A DNA stretch of 64,000 nucleotides from Candidatus Zixiibacteriota bacterium (GCA_040756055.1 JBFLZR010000004.1:62001-126000); one strand, 5' to 3'. Shown: positions 52,531-62,272, counted from the first letter of the stretch. Notes: a model not told the origin generated them from the sequence alone. Made by a program: numbers and translations.

Positions 52531-53901
52531 TTAGTTTTTGCCGTTTTTCAAATTCCCCACGGCCTGCTTGAAGACACGGCCGCGATGCTCGAAATTCTCG
52601 AATTGATCGAAGCTGGCGCATCCCGGCGAGAGAAGTACGGTCTCTCCCGGACGGGCGGCCTCAAAACACATGTTTACCGCGGCCTCGAGATCAGGTGCGA
52701 ACTGCACCGGGAACTCTTGCCCCAGCGCGTTGAATATTTTTTCCCTGGCTTCACCGATAGCAACGATCCCCTTGATCTTGCCTTTGCCGTAATCCGCGAT
52801 AGTCTCGAAGACACCTCCTTTGTCTCGTCCGCCGGCTATGAGATGTATGGGAGTATCAACGGAACGCAGCGCGTAACATACGGAATCGACATTGGTCGCT
52901 TTGGAATCATTGATAAAGTTAACACCGGCTACGCGACCGACATTCTCCAGTCTATGCTCCACCCCCGGAAAGGTGCTCAGTACCTTCTTCATGTTTTCAA
53001 TCGGGACACCGTAGAGCGAAGCCGCGCAGACGGCCGCCGCGGCATTCTGAAGATTATGCGGTCCCGGAATCATTATTTCCGAACAACGAATGACGCGGTG
53101 CTCTTCACCGTTTTTGCGCAGCCACAGAAATTCATCGCGTACGAAAGCCCCGGCTTGCGATGAATCACCGGTTGTGAAATAGCGTATGGTCGCACGGCTC
53201 TTTATCTCGGCCACATCAGTCCCGGGATCATCGAGATTCAGAATCAGCGACTGCGCTTTGGTCTGATTCTCGGTAATGCGGTATTTGGCCCGCTTGTAGT
53301 CCTCGAAGGTTCCGTGACGGTCAAGATGGTCCGGCGTGAGATTCAAAATCAGAGCCGTGTCCGGCGTGAAATCCGCTATGGTCTGAAGCTGGAAGTTGGA
53401 AACCTCGATAATCGCGACTCCATCCTCGCGAACTTTCGGAGCGATCTCGCTGAACGGCAGACCTATATTGCCGCCGACAAAGGCATCGAACCCGGCTGTC
53501 GAGAATATCTCTCCTATCAGAGTAGTCGTAGTGGTCTTACCGTTGGAACCGGTAATCGCCACAACCTTGCCGCGGCAGGTCCAGAAAGCGAACTCCACCT
53601 CGGAAAAAATCGGGATACCCTGTCTTCGAGCGCGATTGAGAATGTCTATATTCAGAGGCACACCCGGCGAGACAATCAGATAATCACAGCCGAGAAGCTT
53701 ATCGGTGTGTCCGCCGGTTTCATAGGGGATGTGAACAGCATTGAGGCGTTCAAGCTGAGGGGCGAGTATTTTCGCGTCCTTGGAGTCCGAAACGAAGGGT
53801 TGTCCGCCGAAGTCATATGCCAGCAGGGCCGCCGCCACGCCGGAGCGCGCCATGCCGATCACGCCGATCTTTCGCCCGTTGATTCTTTCTTCCGTCGTCA
53901 T
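52531..53901 (-). CDS. murD: UDP-N-acetylmuramoyl-L-alanine:D-glutamate ligase
   Basis: MurD adds D-Glu to the stem. The 456 residues have IGVIGMARSGVAAALLA, the ATP loop VVAITGSNGKTTTTTLIG and ILNLTPDHLDRH. The ATG at 53901 overlaps the mraY stop (ATGA); a further-upstream frame to 53937 lies inside mraY. Confidence 0.96.
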   Translation of the reverse strand: MTTEERINGRKIGVIGMARSGVAAALLAYDFGGQPFVSDSKDAKILAPQLERLNAVHIPYETGGHTDKLLGCDYLIVSPGVPLNIDILNRARRQGIPIFSEVEFAFWTCRGKVVAITGSNGKTTTTTLIGEIFSTAGFDAFVGGNIGLPFSEIAPKVREDGVAIIEVSNFQLQTIADFTPDTALILNLTPDHLDRHGTFEDYKRAKYRITENQTKAQSLILNLDDPGTDVAEIKSRATIRYFTTGDSSQAGAFVRDEFLWLRKNGEEHRVIRCSEIMIPGPHNLQNAAAAVCAASLYGVPIENMKKVLSTFPGVEHRLENVGRVAGVNFINDSKATNVDSVCYALRSVDTPIHLIAGGRDKGGVFETIADYGKGKIKGIVAIGEAREKIFNALGQEFPVQFAPDLEAAVNMCFEAARPGETVLLSPGCASFDQFENFEHRGRVFKQAVGNLKNGKN

Positions 53902-54986
53902 CTTACTTTCAGAGTTGCCAGGGTTAAAAGGGCACACAACGCCCCGAGGATCCAGAATCTGACAACCACTTTCGGCTCCGGCCAGCCACTCAGTTCAAAG
54001 TGGTGATGTATGGGAGCCATTTTGAAAATCCGTTTTTTGTTTCTGAGCCGGTACGATCCTACCTGAAGGATGACCGACAATGCTTCCATTACAAACACGC
54101 CGCCGATAATCACCAGCAGCAATTCTTTCTTAAGCAAGATTGCGATCGCACCCAGCGCGCCGCCGAGAGCCAGAGAACCGGTATCACCCATGAAGACCTC
54201 GGCCGGATGAGCATTGAACCACAAAAAGCCGAGGGCGGCGCCAACGGCCGCTCCGCAGTAAACGGCAAGCTCGCCCGCGCCGGGGAGATACTCTATCTGG
54301 AGATAAGTCGAATAATCGAGACGGCCGCTCACGTAAGCAAAAACCGCGAAAGCCAAAAAGCAGATACCGCACAACCCGATCGCCAGACCATCCAGCCCAT
54401 CGGTGAGATTCACGGCATTCGACGAGCTGGTGATCACAAGCGCAATGAAGGGGATATACAGTATGCCAAGATATAGGACATAGTTTTTGAAAAATGGTAT
54501 GTCGGTAGCGCTATCGTACAGGCCGGCCGGCTCTAGGTATAAAAGCAGAAATCCGAACAGGAGCCCGAGCACAATTTGTCCGGCCAGTTTCTTTCTGCCG
54601 ATCATTCCGCGCGGCTGGTTTTTGATAACCTTCAGGTAGTCGTCCATATATCCGATCAGGCCGAGCCAGACCGTGACAAGCACCACCATCAGGACCTTGA
54701 AATTCGTCAGATCGGCCCAGAGCAGAGTCGGTATAACGATTCCGCACAGGATGATCAACCCGCCCATCGTAGGTGTGCCGGCTTTCTTCTTGTGGCTCTC
54801 AGGACCCTCGGCGCGAATCTTTTCGCTCACCTGGTATTTCTTCAGAAGGCGAATAAACATGGGACCGAGAATCAGACAGATGAAGATGGCGGTGACCGTC
54901 GCGCCGGCAGTGCGGAAGGTAATATAGCGGAAGAGATTCAGACCGCTGATATACTTCGTCAATGGATACAGCAAATGGTACAACAT
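53898..54986 (-). CDS. mraY: Phospho-MurNAc-pentapeptide translocase MraY
   Basis: MraY forms lipid I on undecaprenyl phosphate. The 362 residues have ten hydrophobic helices and the blocks GTPTMGGLIIL, NAVNLTDGLDGLAIG, FMGDTGSLALGGALG and the terminal IHHHFELSGWPEPKVVVRFW, all diagnostic. It overlaps murF as TGATG. Confidence 0.98.
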   Translation of the reverse strand: MLYHLLYPLTKYISGLNLFRYITFRTAGATVTAIFICLILGPMFIRLLKKYQVSEKIRAEGPESHKKKAGTPTMGGLIILCGIVIPTLLWADLTNFKVLMVVLVTVWLGLIGYMDDYLKVIKNQPRGMIGRKKLAGQIVLGLLFGFLLLYLEPAGLYDSATDIPFFKNYVLYLGILYIPFIALVITSSSNAVNLTDGLDGLAIGLCGICFLAFAVFAYVSGRLDYSTYLQIEYLPGAGELAVYCGAAVGAALGFLWFNAHPAEVFMGDTGSLALGGALGAIAILLKKELLLVIIGGVFVMEALSVILQVGSYRLRNKKRIFKMAPIHHHFELSGWPEPKVVVRFWILGALCALLTLATLKVR

Positions 54987-56380
54987 CAGCGCGTCCCTCC
55001 CGGCTTCCCGAACGAGTTGAGAATCGCTTCAAGTCCTATCCCTCGCGAGCCTTTGATATACACAAAGTCCCCCTCACGCAAAAAGTCCTTCATTGCCTTC
55101 GCCGCGTCTTTGGCATTATCAAAATGAACGAGGGCGCCTTTGGGAACACCTGCCTTGAGCGCTCCATCCATAACATATTTTGACAACTCCCCGACAAGTA
55201 CCGCCTTTTCGAAATATCCCGACGCCAGTTGCTTGCCGGCGGCGCGGTGATATTCGATCGCCTTCTCCCCGAGTTCAAGCATATCGCCCAGGATCACGAC
55301 TCTTCGACCGGGCATCTTCGATTCGAAAAACGCCTTCAGCCCGGCCCTGACTGATTCCGGATTGGCATTGTAGCAGTCGGCCACGAAAGTGATGTTGCTC
55401 AGGACCGTTTTCTGGCCGCGCATCGGTGCGGTGTTGAGCGGAATATCGAGAGTATCCATACCTTCGAAAGAAAAGCCGAGTGTTTTGAAAGTAGCGTAAG
55501 CCGCAAGAAGATTGTAGATCTGGTGCGAGCCTACGAGCGGCAAATTGAACGAATAGCCATCGATAGCAACTATACTCGTTCCGTCTTCACGGGTTACCAC
55601 ATCATCGACCGTGAAATCAGCCCTGCTGTCGAGCGCGAAAGTTATGAAATTTTCACGTATTTTCTTGGTCTCCCGTACGAGTAAAGCATCATCCGCATTT
55701 ATGATAACCGGAACTTCTGCCTTCGCTTTGCGCACGAGCTGAAGTTTTGCCTGCGCAACGGCCTCGATTGTCTTTAAGAATTCTAAATGCGTTGCGCCGA
55801 CATTAGTGATTACAATCACGTCCGGATGAACAATATCCGCCAGTGTCGGCATCTCGACATCGGTCGAAATTCCCATTTCAACGACTACTACCCTGGCGTC
55901 TTTTGAGATCGCGAACAGAGCCAGGGGAACGCCGAAAAGATTGTTGAAATTGCCCGGTGACCGATAGGCGCGCGATTCGACGGCTTTTATTAGCTGATAT
56001 GTTAACTCTTTAGTAGTCGTCTTGCCGTTGGAGCCGGTGATGCCGATGAACTTTGCCGTGAGCGAGTCGCGATAGGCCCTGGCCAGTTTTATCATCGCCT
56101 CGTGACTGTTGACCACTCCGACAACCGCCGTCCGACTGGCCATCTTCTCAGTGATCGGCTTGGACATTTCCGACACGACACCCACCGCCCCGTTACCGAT
56201 TGCCTGCTCTATGTAATTATGACCGTCGTTGGTGTCGCCGCTGATGGCGATAAAAAGTTCACCGGGCTTGACCATACGACTGTCGATAGCGATGCCTTCA
56301 AAAGCGATATCGCCCTTGTCGTCGCCGTAAAGCCTGCCGCCGGTCAGATCGGCCAATTCTTTGAAACGCAAACTTATCAA
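54986..56380 (-). CDS. murF: UDP-MurNAc-tripeptide:D-Ala-D-Ala ligase
   Basis: MurF completes the pentapeptide. The 464 residues show FEGIAIDSRMVKPGELFIAI, the ATP loop FIGITGSNGKTTTKELT and VADCYNANPESVRAGL, then VILGDMLELGEKAIEYHR. It starts 19 bp after murE. No ddl or murB gene is found in this cluster. Confidence 0.96.
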   Translation of the reverse strand: MISLRFKELADLTGGRLYGDDKGDIAFEGIAIDSRMVKPGELFIAISGDTNDGHNYIEQAIGNGAVGVVSEMSKPITEKMASRTAVVGVVNSHEAMIKLARAYRDSLTAKFIGITGSNGKTTTKELTYQLIKAVESRAYRSPGNFNNLFGVPLALFAISKDARVVVVEMGISTDVEMPTLADIVHPDVIVITNVGATHLEFLKTIEAVAQAKLQLVRKAKAEVPVIINADDALLVRETKKIRENFITFALDSRADFTVDDVVTREDGTSIVAIDGYSFNLPLVGSHQIYNLLAAYATFKTLGFSFEGMDTLDIPLNTAPMRGQKTVLSNITFVADCYNANPESVRAGLKAFFESKMPGRRVVILGDMLELGEKAIEYHRAAGKQLASGYFEKAVLVGELSKYVMDGALKAGVPKGALVHFDNAKDAAKAMKDFLREGDFVYIKGSRGIGLEAILNSFGKPGGTR

Positions 56381-56399
56381 TTCTCCCGTTCAACTTCCG

Positions 56400-57860
56400 C
56401 TATTTGAATCGCATTTCCCGCAAAACGGTCTTGGCCTGTTCGGCGTCACTGAAATGATGCCGCACGCCGTGTATCTCCTGATAATTTTCATCACCTTTGC
56501 CGGCCAGAAGAACCACATCGCCCGGTTTAGCCATTTCCAAAATTGACTTTATCGCCTTGGTGCGATCGGGGAGGATCACATAGTTACCCCCCTGCAGCCC
56601 GGGCTTGATGTCTTCTATAATCGCCAATGGGTCTTCAGTGCGGGGATTGTCCGATGTCACCACGACGTAGTCGGCGCTCGTGGTGGCTGATTTGCCCATC
56701 ATCGGGCGCTTACCCCTGTCGCGGTCACCGCCGCAGCCAAACAGAAGGAGCAGTTTCCCCTGGCTTATTTCGCGAGCCGATTGACACAACCGTTCGATAG
56801 CATCCGGCGTGTGAGCATAATCGATATAGATCGCGAACGGCTGCCCGGCATCAACATAGTTGAACCTGCCCGGAACCGGCGTGGCCGCTTCAAGACCTTT
56901 CACTATACTGTTCAAATCCGCGCCACAGGCTACCGCTCCCGCGGCCGCTGCAACTGCATTTATGAGATTGAACCTGCCGGGAAGGGCAAACCTGACTTTC
57001 GCGCTTCCTTTGGGAGTGACGAGATTAAAAGTCGTGCCGTGCGGCTCGATGTCGTAACCATCGCAGTATACATCCGCCTTACTGTCACTCAGCGAGTAGC
57101 CGATAAACGGAGTGGCAAGATTGTCCGGTAGCGACCTGAACTCGGGAACATCAAAATTTATGACAACGCGGTCATCCTCGTTGTCAAGCTTGCGGGCCAG
57201 AAGCGCCTTGGCCTGAAGATAATTTTCCATTGTCTCGTGAAAATCGAGATGGTCGCGGGTGAGATTGGTATACACGGCGACACTAAAGTCGATATTCTCG
57301 ACCCGTCTGAGAACAAGAGCGTGCGACGAGACTTCGATGACAGCGTTAATACAGCCGTTGCCGACCATCTGCGACAGCAGCCGCTGAAGATCCAGCGACT
57401 CTGGTGTCGTGCGCCGGGCGCGAATAATCTCTTTGCCGTTGTTATATATCTGCGTCGTTATCATTCCAGTCTTCCGGGCGTAAGCTTCAAGAATTCCTCG
57501 AATCAAATAACACGTTGTCGTTTTACCATTCGTGCCGGTAACACCGCAGTTTTTGAGTTTAAGACCGGGGTAGCCATAAAAGGCGGCGCCAACATCCGAC
57601 ATCGCCTTTCTCACATCGGGCACGGTTACATGTGTTTCCACGAGGCTGCAACTTTCACGTTCACCCATCACCGCCACGGCTCCCGCTTCTTTCGCCTGAG
57701 GCACAAAATCGTATCCGTCAAGTTTGTATCCTTTGACAGCAACGAACAACCCATTTGGTTTGACCAGACGCGAGTCATATTCGACACTCTCGATTTTCAG
57801 GTCAGGATTGCCCTTTATCGCGGCGCCCGGTACTCGCTCTATCAGCTCTCTGAGCTTGAT
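56400..57860 (-). CDS. murE: UDP-MurNAc-dipeptide:meso-diaminopimelate ligase, apparent ATC start
   Basis: MurE adds the third stem residue. The ATP loop is VTGTNGKTTTCYLIRGI; EVSSHAL and NLTRDHLDFHETMENY follow. The DNPR motif in TSDNPRTEDPL indicates meso-diaminopimelate. The first ATG/GTG/TTG codon in frame is a TTG at 57749, but starting there would cut off EYDSRLVKPNG, part of the conserved N-terminal domain. Upstream the frame is open to a TGA near 57890. A perfect AGGAGG lies 5 nt before ATC at 57860, and the reading from there, IKLRELIERVPG, fits the family start MKLRELLERVPG. CTG at 57878, with GGAG 7 nt upstream, is the other option. Product about 486 residues. It overlaps ftsI by 59 bp. 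Confidence 0.9.
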   Translation of the reverse strand: MKLRELIERVPGAAIKGNPDLKIESVEYDSRLVKPNGLFVAVKGYKLDGYDFVPQAKEAGAVAVMGERESCSLVETHVTVPDVRKAMSDVGAAFYGYPGLKLKNCGVTGTNGKTTTCYLIRGILEAYARKTGMITTQIYNNGKEIIRARRTTPESLDLQRLLSQMVGNGCINAVIEVSSHALVLRRVENIDFSVAVYTNLTRDHLDFHETMENYLQAKALLARKLDNEDDRVVINFDVPEFRSLPDNLATPFIGYSLSDSKADVYCDGYDIEPHGTTFNLVTPKGSAKVRFALPGRFNLINAVAAAAGAVACGADLNSIVKGLEAATPVPGRFNYVDAGQPFAIYIDYAHTPDAIERLCQSAREISQGKLLLLFGCGGDRDRGKRPMMGKSATTSADYVVVTSDNPRTEDPLAIIEDIKPGLQGGNYVILPDRTKAIKSILEMAKPGDVVLLAGKGDENYQEIHGVRHHFSDAEQAKTVLREMRFK

Positions 57861-59949
57861 GTTTACCTCCTGCGGCAGGACGACACTCCAGCCTGCAAAC
57901 CGGATTTTCCTTCAGAATTTCGCCGGGATTGATAGACTGTTTCACTACCCGGCCGTTACCACTAATTGTAAAATTTATACCGAGCTCTTTCAGAAAGGCC
58001 GATACCTGCCGTATGGAAAGGCCTCGCAGATCAGTCATTTTCTTACCAGCTTCACTGTCCGATGACACCAGCACGAGTACCTCATCGCCCTCGAACGCCA
58101 GTCTGTCTGCGGCGGGAAATTGCCATACCACAGAGCCTTCGGACTCCTGGCAACGCAACTGCAGTTGGTGATCCTCGGCCATCACTTTCGCCTGCGCGAG
58201 TTGCCGGCCAATCAGATTGGGAACCTCGACAGTATTGTTGAACTTGTCCGAGGTCTCCGCCAGCATCCGGTCAGGCGCGGAAAACAGGTCGGGATACATG
58301 ATGCTATAGCTTTCAGCAATTCGTTTGAAACTGGGACCGGCCGTCAGCCCGCCATAGTGAACCGGCTGCGGCTCTTCATATACTATAATTCCCGCGACGA
58401 GAGGTTGCTCAAAAGGGAAGAAACCCGCGAAGCTGGCCATGTATCTGCTATTGGAGTAACAACGGTTGACGGGGTCAGGAATCTGTGCCGTGCCGGTCTT
58501 GCCCGCCATTGTCACCACCGAGGAATTCAGCACCTCGGCGGTTCCGCGCTCTACCACCCCTCTGAGAATAGATGCGAGTGTATCGGCGGTTGTCTGCTGA
58601 AGTACGCGATTCACGACCAGCGGCTCGGATTTATTCACGAGATTACCTTCCTTGTCGACATAGCCCTTCACCAGATGCGGTTGATACAGATACCCCCCGT
58701 TGGCAATAGCCGCAAACCCGTTGGCCATTTGCAGGGCGTTAACAGTCACCGAATGCCCCATAGCCAGGGCAGCTATGTTGTAATCCGACCAACGCGACGG
58801 TTTGTACAGCCGGCCCGAGGTTTCACCGGGGAGACTGACGCCGGCCTTCTGGCCGAGTCCGAAACTTTGAAGAGTCTCCAGAAGACGTTCTCCACCCTGC
58901 ATAATCGCATACTTGGCTATACCGATATTGCTCGAAAGCTCCAGAACCTGCCGGAATTTGAGCCATCCATGCTTTTTGTCGTCGTGGAGTGTTCTCCGCC
59001 CGATCTTCCACGCACCGTCTTCACAATAAATGCTGTCGTCGTAGTTCAAGATGGTGTCTTCAATGACGCCGACAGCCGTGAACGCTTTGAGAATCGAACC
59101 GGGCTCAAACTGGTCGGACACCGCCCGCAGTTTTACCGGTTTGTCGGGGTTTTTTTCGGACGGGTCAAAATGAGCCATTGCCAGCACTTCGCCGCTGTTG
59201 CAATTGAGAAAGACCGCTACGCCCGATTTGGCTTTGTATTTTTCGACGCCGAAGCGCAATTCTTCTTCGACAATCTCCTGAAGACTCCAGTCAACCGTAA
59301 GCACCATCGACTCGCCCGGCTCCGGCTTGACCAGCGCCTGCTCTTCGATACGGAAGGTGTTGCGAAGACCGTCACGGCGTATATCCGCAAAACCATTCTT
59401 ACCCGCCAGCACCGAATCAAAGCTCAACTCGACCCCCGCCTTCCCGCAGTTATCGACATCAGCGAAACCGAGTATCTGCTTGCCAATGAGTCCGAACGGG
59501 TAGTCTCTTTGTGTTTCGCTGCGAAGGAAAAGCCCGCCGGGAGCATCTGCCGCGATCCTTGCGGCCAAGTCATCATCAAGCATTCTTTTGATCCACCGGA
59601 ATCGCTTTGGCTCAAGACCGAATCTTTTAACGGCGGTACCTTTCTGCAGATCGAGTACCCGCTCAACATACGCCGCCACGTGCCTCATCTCGGCCTTGTC
59701 CCGTGGATAAGCATAGAGTGATGACTTGGTGACATTGTTGGCCACCACCCGGCCGTTGCGGTCGTAGATAATGCCCCGGGAACCCGGGATAGGTACCTTG
59801 CCGGATGACTGACGGTTCACGATCTCACTGTACTTCGGAGACAAAAGAACCTGAAGGTGCACCAGTCGCGTCACGACGACGCCGAAAAACAGACACACCA
59901 GCACAAAGAGAAGTCCGAGTCTTAGTCTCTCCTGGCGTGTACGCGTCAT
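57802..59949 (-). CDS. ftsI: Septal transpeptidase FtsI/PBP with two PASTA domains
   Basis: The 715-residue class B penicillin-binding protein cross-links septal peptidoglycan. There is one N-terminal helix (about 10-30) and a dimerisation domain. The catalytic triad is SILK (S285, K288), SSN (339-341) and KTG (484-486). Two C-terminal PASTA domains follow (VEVPNLIGRQLAQAKVMAED near 590 and LRGLSIRQVSAFLKELGI near 650). PASTA domains on FtsI are common in FCB and Gram-positive bacteria. The last 20 or so residues overlap the murE start in another frame. ATGA overlap with ftsL. Confidence 0.95.
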   Translation of the reverse strand: MTRTRQERLRLGLLFVLVCLFFGVVVTRLVHLQVLLSPKYSEIVNRQSSGKVPIPGSRGIIYDRNGRVVANNVTKSSLYAYPRDKAEMRHVAAYVERVLDLQKGTAVKRFGLEPKRFRWIKRMLDDDLAARIAADAPGGLFLRSETQRDYPFGLIGKQILGFADVDNCGKAGVELSFDSVLAGKNGFADIRRDGLRNTFRIEEQALVKPEPGESMVLTVDWSLQEIVEEELRFGVEKYKAKSGVAVFLNCNSGEVLAMAHFDPSEKNPDKPVKLRAVSDQFEPGSILKAFTAVGVIEDTILNYDDSIYCEDGAWKIGRRTLHDDKKHGWLKFRQVLELSSNIGIAKYAIMQGGERLLETLQSFGLGQKAGVSLPGETSGRLYKPSRWSDYNIAALAMGHSVTVNALQMANGFAAIANGGYLYQPHLVKGYVDKEGNLVNKSEPLVVNRVLQQTTADTLASILRGVVERGTAEVLNSSVVTMAGKTGTAQIPDPVNRCYSNSRYMASFAGFFPFEQPLVAGIIVYEEPQPVHYGGLTAGPSFKRIAESYSIMYPDLFSAPDRMLAETSDKFNNTVEVPNLIGRQLAQAKVMAEDHQLQLRCQESEGSVVWQFPAADRLAFEGDEVLVLVSSDSEAGKKMTDLRGLSIRQVSAFLKELGINFTISGNGRVVKQSINPGEILKENPVCRLECRPAAGGKHQAQRADRASTGRRDKGQS

Positions 59950-60446
59950 CGATCAGCCCCTTCGATGTTTAACGAGTCGAGATTCAGGTCATCAACGCCA
60001 CCCGCCATAGCGCTGTTTTCGGTTACCCGGGGGACATACTCTGTGACGCGATTGATCGCGTACAGCATGAGATCCAGGTCGTCCCTTTCGATATCCATCT
60101 TCTTCGCCTTTTCGGGGACGAGTGTGAACAGTCGCTCCGGGTCCACTCGTTTGAGCCCAAGGGTGTCGGAGGCATATTTCTCGATACGAGCGGCGGTGGA
60201 GAGAACAGCTATATCGGCATATACTTTTTTCTTGAGGTCAATGAGTTCGGCGTTTTCATTCTTGAGCGCTCCCACTTGCTTGACCAGTTCAACGACTTTA
60301 ACGCGTTGCCAGATGTGGACACAGGCGGCCGACAACGAAACCGTCAGCAAAAGCGCCACAGGGAAATATCGATGAGATCGGATCCGGTTGAATATTGACG
60401 ATCTGATTTCTACCGTCTCTTTGAACTTGCGGATAGTCTCTTTCAT
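59946..60446 (-). CDS. ftsL: FtsL-like cell division protein
   Basis: The 166-residue bitopic protein has a basic N-terminus, one helix at about 29-46 (YFPVALLLTVSLSAACVHIW) and a coiled coil at 48-80 (VVELVKQVGALKNENAELIDLKKKV). The block YASDTLGLKRVDPERLFTL is typical of FtsL. The C-terminal tail of about 60 residues is longer than usual and acidic. Sequence similarity is weak by nature; position between rsmH and ftsI with ATGA overlaps supports the call. Confidence 0.88.
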   Translation of the reverse strand: MKETIRKFKETVEIRSSIFNRIRSHRYFPVALLLTVSLSAACVHIWQRVKVVELVKQVGALKNENAELIDLKKKVYADIAVLSTAARIEKYASDTLGLKRVDPERLFTLVPEKAKKMDIERDDLDLMLYAINRVTEYVPRVTENSAMAGGVDDLNLDSLNIEGADR

Positions 60447-61393
60447 GCTGCGATTTTCTCGGCAACTCTCAGTCGCGCCGATCGGGAACGGGGGTTTCTT
60501 TTCTCTTCCTGCTCTGTTGCTGTCACTGCTTTACGCGTCAGTATCTTCAGCGACGGTTTCACGCCGCAGACACAAATATCAAAATTATCCGGACAAATGC
60601 AGCCCTTGGCTTGCTGCTGGAAAAAGTGTTTGATCGCGCGGTCTTCAAGGGAGTGGTAGGATATAACCGCCAGTCTTCCGCCGGGCTTCAGATGCGCAAC
60701 GGTTTTGGGGAGTACGTCGGTCAGGTGCCCCAGCTCGCGATTGACCGCGATGCGAAACGCCTGAAAAACCCTGGCCAGTGATTTTGTCTGGTGTGGTTTT
60801 TTTACTACCGAGAGAACGATGTCTTTTAACTGAGCGGTGGTGAGGACCATGTTCCTTTGTCTTTCCCTGACTATTGCCCTGGCAATGCGTCCGGCGCCTT
60901 TCTCCTCGCCGAACTCACTGATAATTTCGGCCAGTCTGATTTCGCTCAGACTGTTTATCAGGTCCGCAGCGGTCTCTCCGCCGGATTCAGCATCAAAACG
61001 CATATCCAGCGGCCCATCGAACCTGAAAGAAAACCCGCGAGCCGGGTCATCCAATTGCAGCGATGAAATCCCGAGATCCAGAAGGATTCCATCGAACATC
61101 CTGTCATCGAAATCTTCCACAACAGAATCGATTCCGCTGTAGGAGGAACAAACGATAGCTCTAAGCTGGGGACACCGTTGCAGGTTTTTCTTTGCCAACT
61201 CAATCGCCGATGCATCTCTGTCCAATCCATATAACCGGGCTTCACGCGCCACGGCCTGGCTTAAAGCTTTGAGATGTCCGCCCGGACCGACGGTTAAGTC
61301 TAAATAGGCTCCATTCGGTTCTGTCGCGAGGTAGCGAACCACCTGCTCTGCCAAGACAGGTTCATGCCCGCTATTACTCCCCTTCGTGCCCAT
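60443..61393 (-). CDS. rsmH: 16S rRNA (cytosine(1402)-N4)-methyltransferase RsmH
   Basis: RsmH methylates C1402 of 16S rRNA using SAM. The 316 residues show HEPVLAEQVVRYL, LDLTVGPGGHLKAL (SAM loop; most have GxGGHS), FDGILLDLGISSLQLDDPARGFSF and PGGRLAVISYHSLEDRAIKHFF. It overlaps mraZ by 20 bp. Confidence 0.97.
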   Translation of the reverse strand: MGTKGSNSGHEPVLAEQVVRYLATEPNGAYLDLTVGPGGHLKALSQAVAREARLYGLDRDASAIELAKKNLQRCPQLRAIVCSSYSGIDSVVEDFDDRMFDGILLDLGISSLQLDDPARGFSFRFDGPLDMRFDAESGGETAADLINSLSEIRLAEIISEFGEEKGAGRIARAIVRERQRNMVLTTAQLKDIVLSVVKKPHQTKSLARVFQAFRIAVNRELGHLTDVLPKTVAHLKPGGRLAVISYHSLEDRAIKHFFQQQAKGCICPDNFDICVCGVKPSLKILTRKAVTATEQEEKRNPRSRSARLRVAEKIAA

Positions 61394-61847
61394 CCGCGGA
61401 AAAGAGTCTTTCGGCGACTTCCTCGTAAGTACCGGCGAACTGCTCCAGGTAGTACTGGTAGCGTTCAGGGTTCCAGATCTCGATCCAGCGGTTAACGCCG
61501 ATAACCTGCAACTCCCTCTTGAGTGAAGCTTCTTCGACTAAGTGGGATGGGATCAAAATCCGGCCGTTACGGTCGGGCGACACCACTTGAGCCGACGAAT
61601 AAAACCGCCGGCCAAAATACCGAAAATCTCTTTTGGTGAAGTTTAAGGAAGAAAGACGATTCTGAATTTCAGCCCACTCCATCTCGGGATAAAGTGAAAG
61701 ACAACCCTCCAACCCCTTCGTGATTATCAAATTCCCTTCAAGGAGAGGTTTCTTGTCAGCCCCGATGACACTCCGAAGCTTTGCGGGAAGAGCAAAACGC
61801 CCCTTGTCATCCATGGTTGTCTGATATTGGCCGTAGAAGCCGCTCAA
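61374..61847 (-). CDS. mraZ: Transcriptional regulator MraZ
   Basis: MraZ is the ring-shaped AbrB-fold regulator that controls the dcw operon. Both half-domains are present: GQYQTTMDDKGRFALPAKLR and QVVSPDRNGRILIPSHLVEEA. The frame is open to 61934, but TTG at 61847, with GGAGG 5 nt upstream, opens on the family start SGFYGQYQTTMDDKGRF and gives 157 residues. An ATG in the upstream part lies before the promoter. Its presumed operator lies directly upstream. Confidence 0.93.
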   Translation of the reverse strand: MSGFYGQYQTTMDDKGRFALPAKLRSVIGADKKPLLEGNLIITKGLEGCLSLYPEMEWAEIQNRLSSLNFTKRDFRYFGRRFYSSAQVVSPDRNGRILIPSHLVEEASLKRELQVIGVNRWIEIWNPERYQYYLEQFAGTYEEVAERLFSADGHEGE

Positions 61848-61852
61848 AATAT

Positions 61853-61890
61853 CCTCCACTTTGCACCACTTCCTACCAAAAGCAACCCCA
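61853..61890 (-). promoter_or_regulatory. Candidate MraZ operator (TGG repeats, 10-bp period)
   Basis: Between the -10 box and the mraZ start the minus strand reads TGGGG, then after 12 bp TGGTAGGAAG-TGGTGCAAAG-TGGAGG, that is three TGG blocks exactly 10 bp apart. Known MraZ sites are three or more TGGG-type repeats with a 10-bp period just ahead of mraZ. The last block also forms the ribosome site. Confidence 0.7.
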
Positions 61891-61918
61891 TTATTCACAT
61901 TTTTACCACTCAAGTCAA
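61890..61918 (-). promoter_or_regulatory. Sigma70-type promoter of the dcw cluster
   Basis: TTGACT (61918-61913) and AATAAT (61895-61890) on the minus strand are 17 bp apart, about 42 bp upstream of the mraZ start. The region up to 62272 holds no other gene that I can support. Confidence 0.75.
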
Positions 61919-62272
61919 GATGTTTTTTGGGCAAAAATTAAAAAAAGAAGGTCGCTAAACCTCAACCAATCAATGAATAACAAGCGGACATTTTTACGAA
62001 TTTTTTAAACCATTGCGGCTGATACAATCAACTCGGAACTATTTTCCCTTGACAATTTCAGTCAACTGCGCAAATCCCGTTAGAATATCGATTTATATCT
62101 ACACTTTTTTGAAGCGGACAAACGGGCAACTCATGCGCTTTCCAGATTCCGCTGCGCAAGCGCTTACGATTCAATCCCTTAACCAAACACTCCAAAGCAA
62201 CTTTCAAATTCGGACGATGGCGGGCAGGTTGCACTTCTAATAGCCAGTTCAGGCTGAAACAGAGGAACTACC

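Noticed and set aside
58120-59721. Open frame of 533 codons on the plus strand
   Set aside because: Antisense to ftsI, with no recognisable motif.
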